A stretch of 63,305 nt of DNA, taken from positions 1 to 63,305 of the forward strand of contig JAWXTT010000002.1 of NCBI GenBank assembly GCA_044433325.1, in the 5' to 3' direction. This stretch comes from HGM05232 sp044433325 (GTDB taxonomy: Bacteria > Bacteroidota > Bacteroidia > Bacteroidales > Muribaculaceae). Positions 1 to 8,019 of this stretch are shown here, in pieces. The notes under the pieces are model-generated. The model ran no database searches, was not told where the DNA came from, and worked only from the letters and a program-made list of their open reading frames with translations. The translations under genes and the position numbers were made by a program. Positions within the stretch are counted from its first letter, which is position 1. Each line of letters starts with the position of its first letter.

Positions 1-708
1 ACTCCTGGGGTGCTTGCTCCTAAGTATAAGTTGCAACAGAGTATGTTGCATTTCTCTGAGGAGGCTTTGACTGATGCGGATGTCCTGATATATGTAACTG
101 ATGTTGTTGAGGATTACTCTAAAAATATTAAATTTCTTGAGCGAGTGGCTAAGGAAAATATTCCTGTACTGCTGGTTATAAATAAGATAGATTTGCTAAA
201 AGGGCAACAGGAATTGGTTGCGTTGGTAGATAAGTGGCGTGAGGTGTTGCCTAAAGCTGAGATTTTCCCAACATCAGCCAAGGAGAAATTTAATGTGGAT
301 ATGCTAAATAAACGCATTATAGACTTATTGCCTGTATCACCTCCATTCTTTGGTAAGGATGCTTTGACAGATAAACCTGCACGTTTCTTTGTTACGGAGA
401 TTGTCCGTGAAAAGATTCTACTTAACTATGACCAAGAGGTACCATACTCGGCTGAGGTGTTGGTAGAGAAGTTTGACGAAAAGGAGAAAGCTATACATAT
501 CATGGCGGTTGTTTATGTTGAACGTGATAGCCAAAAGGGTATTATGATTGGTAAACAGGGCGCGATGCTTAAACGCGTAGGGGTGCAAGCTCGTAAGGAT
601 TTAGAGATTTTCTTCCAAAAAAATATCTATCTTGAAATATTTGTCAAGGTGGAAAAGGATTGGCGTAATCGTGAAAATAAGTTACGCGCATTTGGGTATA
701 TTGACTAA
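1..708 (+). CDS. era: GTPase Era (5' end cut by window)
   Basis: Era binds 16S rRNA and helps mature the 30S subunit. The reading frame is open from base 1 and already encodes TPGVLAPKYK, the G3/switch II region, so the start codon and the G1 P-loop lie upstream of the window; the GTG at base 10 is internal. Visible parts are the G4 motif NKID, the G5 region (TSAKE), and a C-terminal KH RNA-binding domain with the GKQG loop in GIMIGKQGAMLKRVG. The C-terminal length fits the family. der follows 73 bases downstream in the same direction, so the two ribosome-assembly GTPases may be co-transcribed. Identification is firm; only completeness is limited. Confidence 0.96.
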   Translation, partial: TPGVLAPKYKLQQSMLHFSEEALTDADVLIYVTDVVEDYSKNIKFLERVAKENIPVLLVINKIDLLKGQQELVALVDKWREVLPKAEIFPTSAKEKFNVDMLNKRIIDLLPVSPPFFGKDALTDKPARFFVTEIVREKILLNYDQEVPYSAEVLVEKFDEKEKAIHIMAVVYVERDSQKGIMIGKQGAMLKRVGVQARKDLEIFFQKNIYLEIFVKVEKDWRNRENKLRAFGYID

Positions 709-781
709 TAATCCGTGAGGATAATAAAATAGGGGGCTATATAGATAGTTTCTCCAAATAAATTAAATTTATAAAAATAAA

Positions 782-2098
782 ATGGGAAAAGTAGTAGCAA
801 TAGTAGGTCGTCCTAACGTGGGTAAGTCAACACTATTTAATAGATTGACACAAACTCGCACAGCTATCGTAGATGATACCTCAGGTACAACACGTGACCG
901 CCAATATGGTAAGGTTGAATGGTGTGGCGAGGAGTTCTCACTGATAGATACTGGTGGTTGGGTGGTAAACTCGGAAGATGTTTTTGAGGAGGAGATCAAC
1001 AAGCAGGTATCTATTGCAATTGAGGAATCTGATGTAGTAATGTTCGTTGTGGATGTGATGAATGGTATCACAGACCTAGATCAGAGTGTGGCGCGCATCT
1101 TGCGCCGTAGTAAAAAACCAGTAGTGTTGGTTTCAAATAAGGTGGATTCAAATAGCTGGATATATAGCTCGGCTGAATTTTATGGATTGGGTCTGGGTGA
1201 CCCTTACTCAATATCAGCAATGAGTGGTTCAGGTACAGGAGATCTGTTGGATAGAATTAAGGAGTTACTTCCAGAGGATGCTCCAGAGGAGGAGTATGCT
1301 CATGATATTCCACGTTTCGCAATCGTGGGTCGTCCTAACTCGGGTAAATCATCTATCATCAATGCATTTATTGGTGAGGAGAGAAATATTGTAACTGATA
1401 TCGCAGGTACTACTCGTGACTCGATATACACTAGATATAATAAGTTCGGTTTTGACTTCTACTTAGTGGATACCGCTGGTATTCGTAAAAAAGCTAAAGT
1501 TAATGAAGATATTGAGTATTATTCGGTTATCCGTAGTGTGCGTGCTATTGAAAATTCTGATATCTGTATCTTAATGATTGATGCAACACGTGGTATTGAG
1601 AGCCAAGATAGTAACATATTCTCGCTAATACAACGTAATAAAAAGGGACTTGTAGTTTGCGTTAATAAATGGGATTTGGTTGAGGATAAGTCGCAAGAGG
1701 CTATCAAAACTTATGAAGCGGCTATACGTGAACGTTTCGCTCCATTTGTGGATTTCCCTATAATATTCGGTTCAGCACTTACTAAACAACGTATCCATAA
1801 AGTGCTGGAAACAGCTGTTGAGGTTAACGAAAACAAGAAACGATTAATCCCTACATCTAAGCTTAATGAATATATGCAGGAGGTTATCGGTGCATATCCA
1901 CCACCTGCTAACAAAGGTAAATATGTGAAGATTAAATATGTAACTATGCTTAAAGATTCATATACTCCTACATTCGTGTTCTTCTGTAACCTACCTAAAT
2001 GGGTTAAAGAGCCTTATCGTCGCTATCTAGAGAATAAGATCCGCGCGAATTGGGACTTTACAGGAACACCTATCAATGTTATTATGCGCGAAAAATAA
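782..2098 (+). CDS. der: GTPase Der (EngA), ribosome assembly
   Basis: Der is the double-GTPase needed for late 50S subunit maturation. The 438-residue product has the expected layout: first G domain with P-loop GRPNVGKST at about residue 8 and NKVD at about residue 120, second G domain with GRPNSGKSS at about residue 182 and NKWD at about residue 297, then a C-terminal KH-like domain. Length matches the family (about 435-490). The ATG at 782 places the P-loop at the usual distance from the N-terminus. The gene follows era. Its stop is followed within four bases by a long palindromic element that may form the 3' end of the transcript. Confidence 0.98.
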   Translation: MGKVVAIVGRPNVGKSTLFNRLTQTRTAIVDDTSGTTRDRQYGKVEWCGEEFSLIDTGGWVVNSEDVFEEEINKQVSIAIEESDVVMFVVDVMNGITDLDQSVARILRRSKKPVVLVSNKVDSNSWIYSSAEFYGLGLGDPYSISAMSGSGTGDLLDRIKELLPEDAPEEEYAHDIPRFAIVGRPNSGKSSIINAFIGEERNIVTDIAGTTRDSIYTRYNKFGFDFYLVDTAGIRKKAKVNEDIEYYSVIRSVRAIENSDICILMIDATRGIESQDSNIFSLIQRNKKGLVVCVNKWDLVEDKSQEAIKTYEAAIRERFAPFVDFPIIFGSALTKQRIHKVLETAVEVNENKKRLIPTSKLNEYMQEVIGAYPPPANKGKYVKIKYVTMLKDSYTPTFVFFCNLPKWVKEPYRRYLENKIRANWDFTGTPINVIMREK

Positions 2099-2101
2099 TT
2101 T

Positions 2102-2225
2102 TTGAGCTGATTTAAGGGGCATCTTTGGCACTTCACTTGTGTCTTAAATCCTCACGTACCGAAAAGTACGCTGTGGTTTAAGCCGCTGTGCGAAGCCCCA
2201 AATCTGCACCCTTAAATCAACTCAA
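2102..2225. repeat. Long palindromic repeat, copy 1
   Basis: A 124-base imperfect palindrome starts four bases after the der stop codon. The outer arms (2102-2118 and 2209-2225) pair with one mismatch, core TGATTTAAGGG against CCCTTAAATCA. Nested inside are CTTCACTTG against CTGTGCGAAG and an apical stem CGTAC/GTACG. A second diverged copy follows at 2238-2355. It could be a REP-like element, the 3' processing signal of der, or a structured RNA. No uridine tract follows, so a classical intrinsic terminator is unlikely. Confidence 0.8.
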
Positions 2226-2237
2226 AAGTGTGTGGAT

Positions 2238-2355
2238 GCTGATTTGCGGTGCATCTTTGGCACTTCACTTGTGTCTTAAATCCTCACGTACCTAAAAGTA
2301 CGCTGCGGTTTAAGCTACTGCGCGAAGCCTCAAAGTTACCCCTGCAAATCAACTC
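2238..2355. repeat. Long palindromic repeat, copy 2
   Basis: A direct, diverged second copy of the 2102-2225 palindrome. The middle (for example CATCTTTGGCACTTCACTTG and CCTCACGTACC) is almost identical. The outer arms have changed together: TGATTTGCGG pairs with CCTGCAAATCA, where copy 1 has TGATTTAAGGG with CCCTTAAATCA. That co-change shows base pairing is conserved rather than sequence. Confidence 0.78.
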
Positions 2356-2377
2356 TGTGCTGGTGGGAACGAGTTAG

Positions 2378-2413
<36 letters not shown>

Positions 2414-2484
2414 ATTAGTTTGAGAAAGTGAGAGTGGGATATATGTTCATTAATAGACTTTAACATATTTTTAATCGGATAGGG

Positions 2485-2515
2485 TTTGGATATGAGTTTA
2501 TTATGCTTAACTTTG
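2485..2515 (+). promoter_or_regulatory. Bacteroidetes-type promoter for a putative small RNA
   Basis: TTTG at 2485-2488 is followed after 19 bases by TAACTTTG at 2508-2515, an excellent match to the TTTG/TAnnTTTG promoter. No credible reading frame follows; an intrinsic-terminator-like hairpin does. Confidence 0.65.
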
Positions 2516-2521
2516 TACTTA

Positions 2522-2641
2522 GCGGATTTTGTAACTATTGGTTGGTGAAGAATCTGTCTTAGAAAGATATTATAGATATATACTTGAATTTTGGTTATGA
2601 GGAGAGTGTGCTTTTGTGAAAAAGTACGCTCTTGATTTTTT
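2522..2641 (+). ncRNA. Candidate small non-coding RNA (about 120 nt)
   Basis: Predicted from signals only. Transcription from the promoter at 2485-2515 should start near 2522. The transcript would end at a hairpin pairing GAGTGTGC (near 2604) with GTACGCTC (near 2624), counting two G-U pairs, followed by TTGATTTTTTG. No reading frame longer than about a dozen codons lies inside. The run of T also serves as the -33 element of the next gene. I do not recognise an RNA family; an unannotated 5' UTR of a lost gene is the alternative. Confidence 0.4.
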
Positions 2642-2669
2642 GCTATAAGGGTCTAAATCACTATCTTTG
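2639..2669 (+). promoter_or_regulatory. Promoter of the DUF4491 gene
   Basis: TTTG at 2639-2642, a 19-base spacer and TATCTTTG at 2662-2669. The predicted start point gives a leader of about 20 bases before the ATG at 2697. Confidence 0.7.
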
Positions 2670-2696
2670 TACTGAATAATAAAAATAAAGGATATC

Positions 2697-2993
2697 ATGG
2701 AGATAAATTTCATAGGTTTAATAGTGGCGGTAGTAACTTTCTTAATAATTGGATTGTTTCACCCAATAGTAATTAAGGCTGAGTATTATTTAGGTGTAAA
2801 ATGCTGGTGGGCGTTCCTAATTTGCGGAATTATAACATTGGCAATCTCGCTATTTATAGAAAATATTATCCTATCAACCTCACTAGGTGTACTAGGAATA
2901 ACTTTCCTATGGTCTATTCTAGAGCTATTCCAACAACGTGAACGTGTCCGCAAAGGATGGTTCCCTGCCAATCCTAATCGTAAGAATGACTAA
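2697..2993 (+). CDS. DUF4491 family small membrane protein
   Basis: The 98-residue product has three hydrophobic segments, at about residues 4-24, 36-54 and 58-77, and a short basic tail (RERVRKGWFPANPNRKND). The pattern and the WFPANP tail match the DUF4491 family of Bacteroidetes inner-membrane proteins, whose function is unknown. A good promoter lies just upstream, so it is probably a single-gene unit. Its TAA stop (2991-2993) is part of the 4-bp target duplication of the mobile repeat at 2995-3155, meaning the element landed exactly at the gene's end without changing the protein. Confidence 0.85.
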   Translation: MEINFIGLIVAVVTFLIIGLFHPIVIKAEYYLGVKCWWAFLICGIITLAISLFIENIILSTSLGVLGITFLWSILELFQQRERVRKGWFPANPNRKND

Positions 2994-2994
2994 A

Positions 2995-3155
2995 GGGGAC
3001 TTCTAATAATTGGTTTTATTCGATTATTTATTTTGATGCTTTAGATTTGTATTTTTCAAAATGTGAGCGTAGCGGTGCCTACGGTGCATATTGTAAAATG
3101 CGAAGATGAAGTATCAAAATAGAAAAGCGTTAAAATTCAATTTTTAGAAGTCCCC
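2995..3155 (+). mobile_element. MITE-like element, family A, full length (161 bp)
   Basis: Ends are GGGGACTTCTAA and TTAGAAGTCCCC. The copy is flanked by a perfect TAAA duplication (2991-2994 and 3156-3159). It folds into one long hairpin: besides the ends, TATTTTGATGCTT pairs with AAGTATCAAAATA and CGTAG with CTACG. It differs at one base in 161 from the copy at 29064-29224, which implies recent movement. It has no reading frame and so depends on a transposase elsewhere. It lies between the convergent DUF4491 and rnhB genes. Confidence 0.88.
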
Positions 3156-3168
3156 TAAAGAGATAGTT

Positions 3169-3744
3169 CTAAACTAAACGGAATGTTAAGCGGTGATATG
3201 GTGTTGTACCATGCTCTGCTATTGCTGCTCTGTGTGCTTTGGTTGGGTAGCCTTTACTTTTGTCCCATCCGTATTGGGGATATTCGTTGTGCAGTTGTTG
3301 CATATATTCGTCACGGTGGGTTTTGGCTAGGATGGATGCGGCGGCTATGCTCATCATCTTCCCATCACCTTTGACTATACATTCATGTGCAATATTTGGG
3401 TATGGTGTAAAGCGGTTGCCATCTATCAAAAGAAATTCTGGTTTTACCTTTAATGCGGCTATGGCGCGATGCATAGCTAGATGGGATGCTTTTAGTATAT
3501 TTATCTGATCTATCTCCTCAGCTGTTACTATTCCAACACCCCAAGCTATTGCTTGACGTTCTATAATTGGGCGTAGTGTTTCACGCTCGCGTTCACTTAG
3601 TTTCTTTGAATCGTTGAGTTTCTCGTTATAGAAATCAGCAGGAAGTATTACAGCGGCTGCATAAACTGAACCTGCTAGACATCCGCGTCCTGCTTCGTCA
3701 CAACCTGCCTCAATGCGCCCCTCTTGTAAAAATTGTTGTAACAT
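3169..3744 (-). CDS. rnhB: Ribonuclease HII
   Basis: RNase HII removes RNA from RNA-DNA hybrids and misincorporated ribonucleotides from DNA. The 191-residue product carries the signature GCDEAGRGCLAG at about residues 14-25, with the catalytic Asp-Glu pair, plus LIDGNRF and the SIAAASILAKTHRD helix with further acidic residues. Length is normal for the family (about 190-215). It is convergent with the DUF4491 gene across a mobile repeat. On its own strand it lies 25 bases downstream of the polyprenyl synthase gene, so the two may share a transcript. Confidence 0.97.
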   Translation of the reverse strand: MLQQFLQEGRIEAGCDEAGRGCLAGSVYAAAVILPADFYNEKLNDSKKLSERERETLRPIIERQAIAWGVGIVTAEEIDQINILKASHLAMHRAIAALKVKPEFLLIDGNRFTPYPNIAHECIVKGDGKMMSIAAASILAKTHRDEYMQQLHNEYPQYGWDKSKGYPTKAHRAAIAEHGTTPYHRLTFRLV

Positions 3745-3769
3745 CTGATATTTGGCTTAGTGGCTAGAC

Positions 3770-4735
3770 TTAAAAATCTCTAGCTATTATATAATCAAGA
3801 AGATTTATAAATGCTTCGTTATTCTTATATTCTGCTATGATATTAATGGCTTGGTTGCGTAACTCTTGCATCTTTTGATATGAGTATTCTATTCCCCCTT
3901 TATCTTTAGCATAATTGATTAGGGTTGCTATCTCATCAGTGGTTAGTTCATCTTTACGCGTTAATTGAATCATTGCGTCGTTCTCCTCACCGTTGTTGTT
4001 GGTAAGTGCGTAAATCAGTGGAAGTGTGATTTTACCCTCACGTAGGTCATTGCCAGTAGGCTTGCCTATATTTTTCTCCTCGAAGTAGTCAAAGATATCA
4101 TCCTTAATCTGAAAACATAGTCCTAGCAATTCAGCGAAATGTTTCAATGGGGCAATCTGCTCAGTAGTGGCGTTAACGGCGTAACCTCCTACCTCTATGC
4201 AACTCATAAATAGCGAAGCTGTTTTTTTATTGATAATATCAAAATATATATCTTCGTCAATATTATGTGTGCGTGCGTTATTGATTTGGTTTATCTCACC
4301 TAGGGCTAATTCTTTACTTAGCTCTGAGATGGAGTTGATAATACGCATATCACCAACCTTAATAGCGCATTGTAATGCATTACTTACAAAGAAATCTCCT
4401 ACTAGTACTGCTACGCTATTGTCCCAAATACTATTAATGGTAGGCAAACCGCGACGTTTTTTTGAGTCATCAACTACGTCGTCATGTATTAGTGATGCGT
4501 TATGCAGTAGCTCTATTGCGGCAGCGGCATTAATAACATTTTCGTTAACTGAGCCGAATGTTTTAGCACTTAGAATTACAAGGATTGGACGTATCTGTTT
4601 CCCTTTTGATTTCAGATACATCATAATAATCTCTTGCATAAAACTATTAGGACACTCAAGTGAGCGTTCTATTAGTTGATTAAGAGCTTTTAAATCCTCA
4701 GATATATTATTTTTAAGAATCTTTGTCGTTACCAT
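3770..4735 (-). CDS. Polyprenyl diphosphate synthase
   Basis: A trans-isoprenyl chain elongation enzyme that condenses isopentenyl diphosphate into the long prenyl tail used for menaquinone or similar lipids. Seen are the first aspartate-rich motif HDDVVDDSKKRRG and the second, FQIKDDIFDYF, followed by GKPTGNDLREGKITLP, all diagnostic. From the ATG at 4735 the product is 321 residues, the usual size. An in-frame start 20 codons upstream would add a hydrophobic stretch atypical of the family and overlap a likely -7 element (TATTTTTG, minus strand, 4744-4751). Product chain length cannot be read from sequence alone. Divergent from polA. Confidence 0.93.
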   Translation of the reverse strand: MVTTKILKNNISEDLKALNQLIERSLECPNSFMQEIIMMYLKSKGKQIRPILVILSAKTFGSVNENVINAAAAIELLHNASLIHDDVVDDSKKRRGLPTINSIWDNSVAVLVGDFFVSNALQCAIKVGDMRIINSISELSKELALGEINQINNARTHNIDEDIYFDIINKKTASLFMSCIEVGGYAVNATTEQIAPLKHFAELLGLCFQIKDDIFDYFEEKNIGKPTGNDLREGKITLPLIYALTNNNGEENDAMIQLTRKDELTTDEIATLINYAKDKGGIEYSYQKMQELRNQAINIIAEYKNNEAFINLLDYIIARDF

Positions 4736-4852
4736 TTGTAGCGCAAAAATAGTAATAAATATCTGTTCGTGGGAAATTAAAGGGGGAAAATTCAATATTT
4801 TTCAAAAAATAGAGCTATATTTATATTCATAAATCATATTTGTAACATTTAG

Positions 4853-7561
4853 ATGAAGAAATTATTCCTTTTAGACGCCTACGCATTAATTTTCCGTGCA
4901 TATTATGCAATGATTAAAACTCCTAGAATCACCTCAAATGGGTTGAATACCTCTGCAATCTTTGGGTTTGTAAATACTCTTCAAGAGATTTTGAAGAAGG
5001 AGAACCCAACACATATTGCGGTCTGTTTTGATTTAGGTGGGAAAACGTTCCGACATGAACTTTATGAACCATACAAGGGTACGCGTGAAGAAACTCCTGA
5101 GGATATACGTAAAGCTGTCCCTTATATCAAGGATATTCTACGAGCGTACAATATCCCTATTGTTGAACAGGAGGGGTATGAGGCTGATGATTTAATTGGA
5201 ACATTGGCATGTGAAGCTAGCCGTCGTGGTTTTGATACTTATATGATGACTCCTGATAAGGATTTTGGGCAATTGGTTGCTGAAAATATTAAGATATTTA
5301 AGCCATCTTTCCGTGGTGGTGGCTTTGAGGTGCGTGGTGTTGAACAGATTTGTGCTAAATATCAAATTGAGTCACCTCTTCAAGTAATCGATATATTGGC
5401 TCTTATGGGTGATAAGGTGGATAATATTCCTGGTTGCCCTGGCGTGGGTGAGGTTACTGCTATCAAGTTGTTAAAGGAGTTTGGCTCTGTCGAGAATCTT
5501 ATTGAGAATAGCGATAAGTTAAAGGGGGCAATCAAGGTAAAGGTAACTGATAATGCTGAACAAATTAAACTATCAAAGATACTAGCTACTATAAAGGTGG
5601 ATGTTCCTATTGAGTTTAATGAACAGGAGTTACAACGCGCACCTATAAATGAAACGGCAATGCGTGAAATATTCCAAGAGTTGGAGTTCCGTACATTTAT
5701 AAATAGGATATTAGGAGAAAAGAGTGCGGAGAGTACCGCCGAAGCCTCAGCCATTGTAGCTGAGGAAGTTGCTGTAACGCCTGCCATAGACTTATCGGAA
5801 GCTATTGTTATTGATACTATTTCGATGTTACGTAAAGTAGTAGCTGTGGGATTAAAACAGAGCGAAGTAGGTATTCATATTTATGCTGAAGGGAGTGAAT
5901 CGATGACCGCAGCTCTTCGTGGTATTGCCTTAGCTATCGCTGGTAAATCTTACTATTTGGATCTTTCGGGTGGTTATTTAGATGATTTGACAACATTATT
6001 ATGTAGCGATAAGGTTTGTAAGGTGGGTGTTGAATTAAAGCGTGCGTATATAATTCTTAAAAATATAGGGGTGGAACTTTCTGCTCCATACTATGATATC
6101 TCGGTAGCCCATTATATTATTCAACCAGAAATGAGCCATGATATTGAGCGTCTATCTGAGAGTGAATTGAAAACTGAGTTAGCATCGTTAGATGTAGCTA
6201 AGGGAAAGCGTGGTGCAGCGGCTAGCCTATTCAACACCGTTGATGATAGTCAGGTTGCTAAATATGCTACACAGCGTGCTGAGGTTGCATTGTTACTTAA
6301 AGCTAAGTTTGATACTGAGATTGCTGCAAATTCAATGGCTAACTTATTAAACGATATTGAACTTCCACTTATTGCAGTGTTAGCTGAGATGGAGATGGCA
6401 GGGATTAGAATAGATGTAGCAACACTCAAGGAGTCTTCAACGGTAATGAGTGCTAAGATTTCTGAGATTGAGGCGGAATGTTGGGATTTGGCGGGAGAGA
6501 AATTTAACACAGCATCCCCTATGCAGGTGGGTGAAGTGCTATTCGACAGGCTAAAGATTGATGAAAAGGCTAAGAAAACTAAGAGTGGTCAATACTCAAC
6601 CACTGAGGAGGTTATGACTAAGCTACTGGATCGTCACCCCATTGTTGCTAAGATATTGGAATTGCGCGGATTGCGTAAGCTATTATCAACATATATAAAT
6701 GCTCTGCCTGAGTTAATTAACCCTTCGACAGGTGCAATACATACAACATTTAATCAGACTGTAACAGCAACAGGACGACTATCATCAACCAACCCTAATA
6801 TGCAAAATATCCCAGTGCGTACGGATGAGGGGCGTGAGATACGTCGTGCCTTTATCCCATCGGATGGGAATATATTTTTCTCAGCGGATTATTCGCAGAT
6901 TGAACTTCGCTTAGTGGCTGATATGAGTGGAGATGAAACAATGATTGACGCTTTTAATCATGAGAAAGATATCCATCAGATTACTGCCTCTAAGATTTAT
7001 CACGAGGCATTAGAGGAGGTAACGGCTGAACAGCGTCGCAATGCTAAGACTGCCAACTTTGGTATTCTGTATGGGATATCAGCATTTGGACTTTCGCAGA
7101 GATTGGATATTCCGCGTAGCGAGGCTAAAATGCTAATAGATGGTTATTACGCCACCTATCCACGTGTGCAGGAGTTTATGGATGAATCCCTTGCTAAGGC
7201 TAAGGAGTGCGGATATGTAACCACCATTTTCGGTCGTCGCCGACTTTTGCCTGAGATAAATTCCAAGAATGCAATAGTTCGTTCATTTTCAGAGCGTAAT
7301 GCGATCAATGCACCTATCCAAGGTTCAGCGGCTGACTTGATAAAGATTGCCATGATACGCATTTATAAACGTTTCAGTGAGCAAGGCTTGAAATCAAAGA
7401 TGATAATGCAGGTGCATGATGAATTAAACTTTGACGTAATCCCCGCAGAGCTACCACAAGTAACCGAGATAGTAACCGAGGAGATGCAAAACGCATATAC
7501 CGCTCGCATCCCTCTAACTGTATCTTACTCACAAGGTGCTAATTGGGCTGAAGCTCACTAA
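4853..7561 (+). CDS. polA: DNA polymerase I with degenerate proofreading domain
   Basis: Gap-filling and Okazaki-fragment polymerase, 902 residues. The N-terminal 5'-nuclease domain (about 1-290) has DAYALIFRAYYA, EADDLIGTLA and ALMGDKVDNIPG. The C-terminal polymerase domain has motif A DYSQIELR, motif B KTANFGILYG and motif C QVHDEL. The middle 3'-5' exonuclease domain (about 310-490) keeps its fold-like sequence but loses key metal ligands. The DxE pair reads D321-T-I, the second-motif Asp is replaced (ELKRAY), and the YxxxD motif reads YATQR at 471-475. Proofreading is therefore probably absent. The start ATG puts LFLLDAYALIF at the usual N-terminus. Confidence 0.97.
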   Translation: MKKLFLLDAYALIFRAYYAMIKTPRITSNGLNTSAIFGFVNTLQEILKKENPTHIAVCFDLGGKTFRHELYEPYKGTREETPEDIRKAVPYIKDILRAYNIPIVEQEGYEADDLIGTLACEASRRGFDTYMMTPDKDFGQLVAENIKIFKPSFRGGGFEVRGVEQICAKYQIESPLQVIDILALMGDKVDNIPGCPGVGEVTAIKLLKEFGSVENLIENSDKLKGAIKVKVTDNAEQIKLSKILATIKVDVPIEFNEQELQRAPINETAMREIFQELEFRTFINRILGEKSAESTAEASAIVAEEVAVTPAIDLSEAIVIDTISMLRKVVAVGLKQSEVGIHIYAEGSESMTAALRGIALAIAGKSYYLDLSGGYLDDLTTLLCSDKVCKVGVELKRAYIILKNIGVELSAPYYDISVAHYIIQPEMSHDIERLSESELKTELASLDVAKGKRGAAASLFNTVDDSQVAKYATQRAEVALLLKAKFDTEIAANSMANLLNDIELPLIAVLAEMEMAGIRIDVATLKESSTVMSAKISEIEAECWDLAGEKFNTASPMQVGEVLFDRLKIDEKAKKTKSGQYSTTEEVMTKLLDRHPIVAKILELRGLRKLLSTYINALPELINPSTGAIHTTFNQTVTATGRLSSTNPNMQNIPVRTDEGREIRRAFIPSDGNIFFSADYSQIELRLVADMSGDETMIDAFNHEKDIHQITASKIYHEALEEVTAEQRRNAKTANFGILYGISAFGLSQRLDIPRSEAKMLIDGYYATYPRVQEFMDESLAKAKECGYVTTIFGRRRLLPEINSKNAIVRSFSERNAINAPIQGSAADLIKIAMIRIYKRFSEQGLKSKMIMQVHDELNFDVIPAELPQVTEIVTEEMQNAYTARIPLTVSYSQGANWAEAH

Positions 7562-7593
7562 TCCTAGATAAAATACCAAGTTCTGAGACAACA

Positions 7594-7950
7594 GAATAAA
7601 ATACAAATTTTTGAGGAGAAACGTGTACGCACCCTTTGGGGTAGCGAACAGGAGATTAGATTAAATGCAAGATCCAGAGCTATCTATCAATCAAGCTATG
7701 ATGGACTATAAACGTCTAGGTTACTCTGATGCGTGGATAAATCAGCAACTGAAAAGCATTAAATATGCTAGCGGAAACATCTACTATGGAGATTTCAGAA
7801 ACAACCCAACCTAAAACCTTTAGCCAAAATATGGATATAGCTAGGCAGGGTGGGGATGTAGCTAACGCTGCACGTCGCCAACTTGAGCAGAGTACAGGCA
7901 AATCAGCGGTATCGTCACTTAACGCTAAGGAATTCACTCTAATAACCTAG
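7594..7950 (+). pseudogene. Remnant of a BRO-N/DinD-type phage antirepressor gene
   Basis: Three pieces of one known protein type lie in order but in different frames. A BRO-N-like start is at about 7594-7660 (IFEEKRVRTLWGSEQE). A middle piece is at 7664-7762 (DPELSINQAMMDYKRLGYSD then AWINQQLKSI). The C-terminal piece is at 7763-7950 (NMLAETSTMEISETTQPKTF, ending TGKSAVSSLNAKEF). Most of the BRO domain and the central region are deleted and the frames are broken, so no functional product is possible. It is a relic of a horizontally acquired or prophage-type gene left between polA and the phosphoesterase gene. The family match is from memory of the conserved tail. Confidence 0.75.
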
Positions 7951-8019
7951 AAATTAGCTCTCCGCCTAATGACTTTGCAATATATAGGCTATTGCCTGTT
8001 GCTGTAAAATCTAATAGTC

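Noticed and set aside
2102..2355. CRISPR array
   Set aside because: Only two long diverged palindromic units without regular spacers, and no cas genes anywhere in the window.
3183..3508. Plus-strand frames opposite rnhB, and the many similar antisense frames across the window
   Set aside because: They are shadows of clearly identified genes in other frames with no motif or start signal of their own.
7765..7950. A real 61-residue gene
   Set aside because: It is just the tail of the degraded antirepressor gene and starts within its conserved region.
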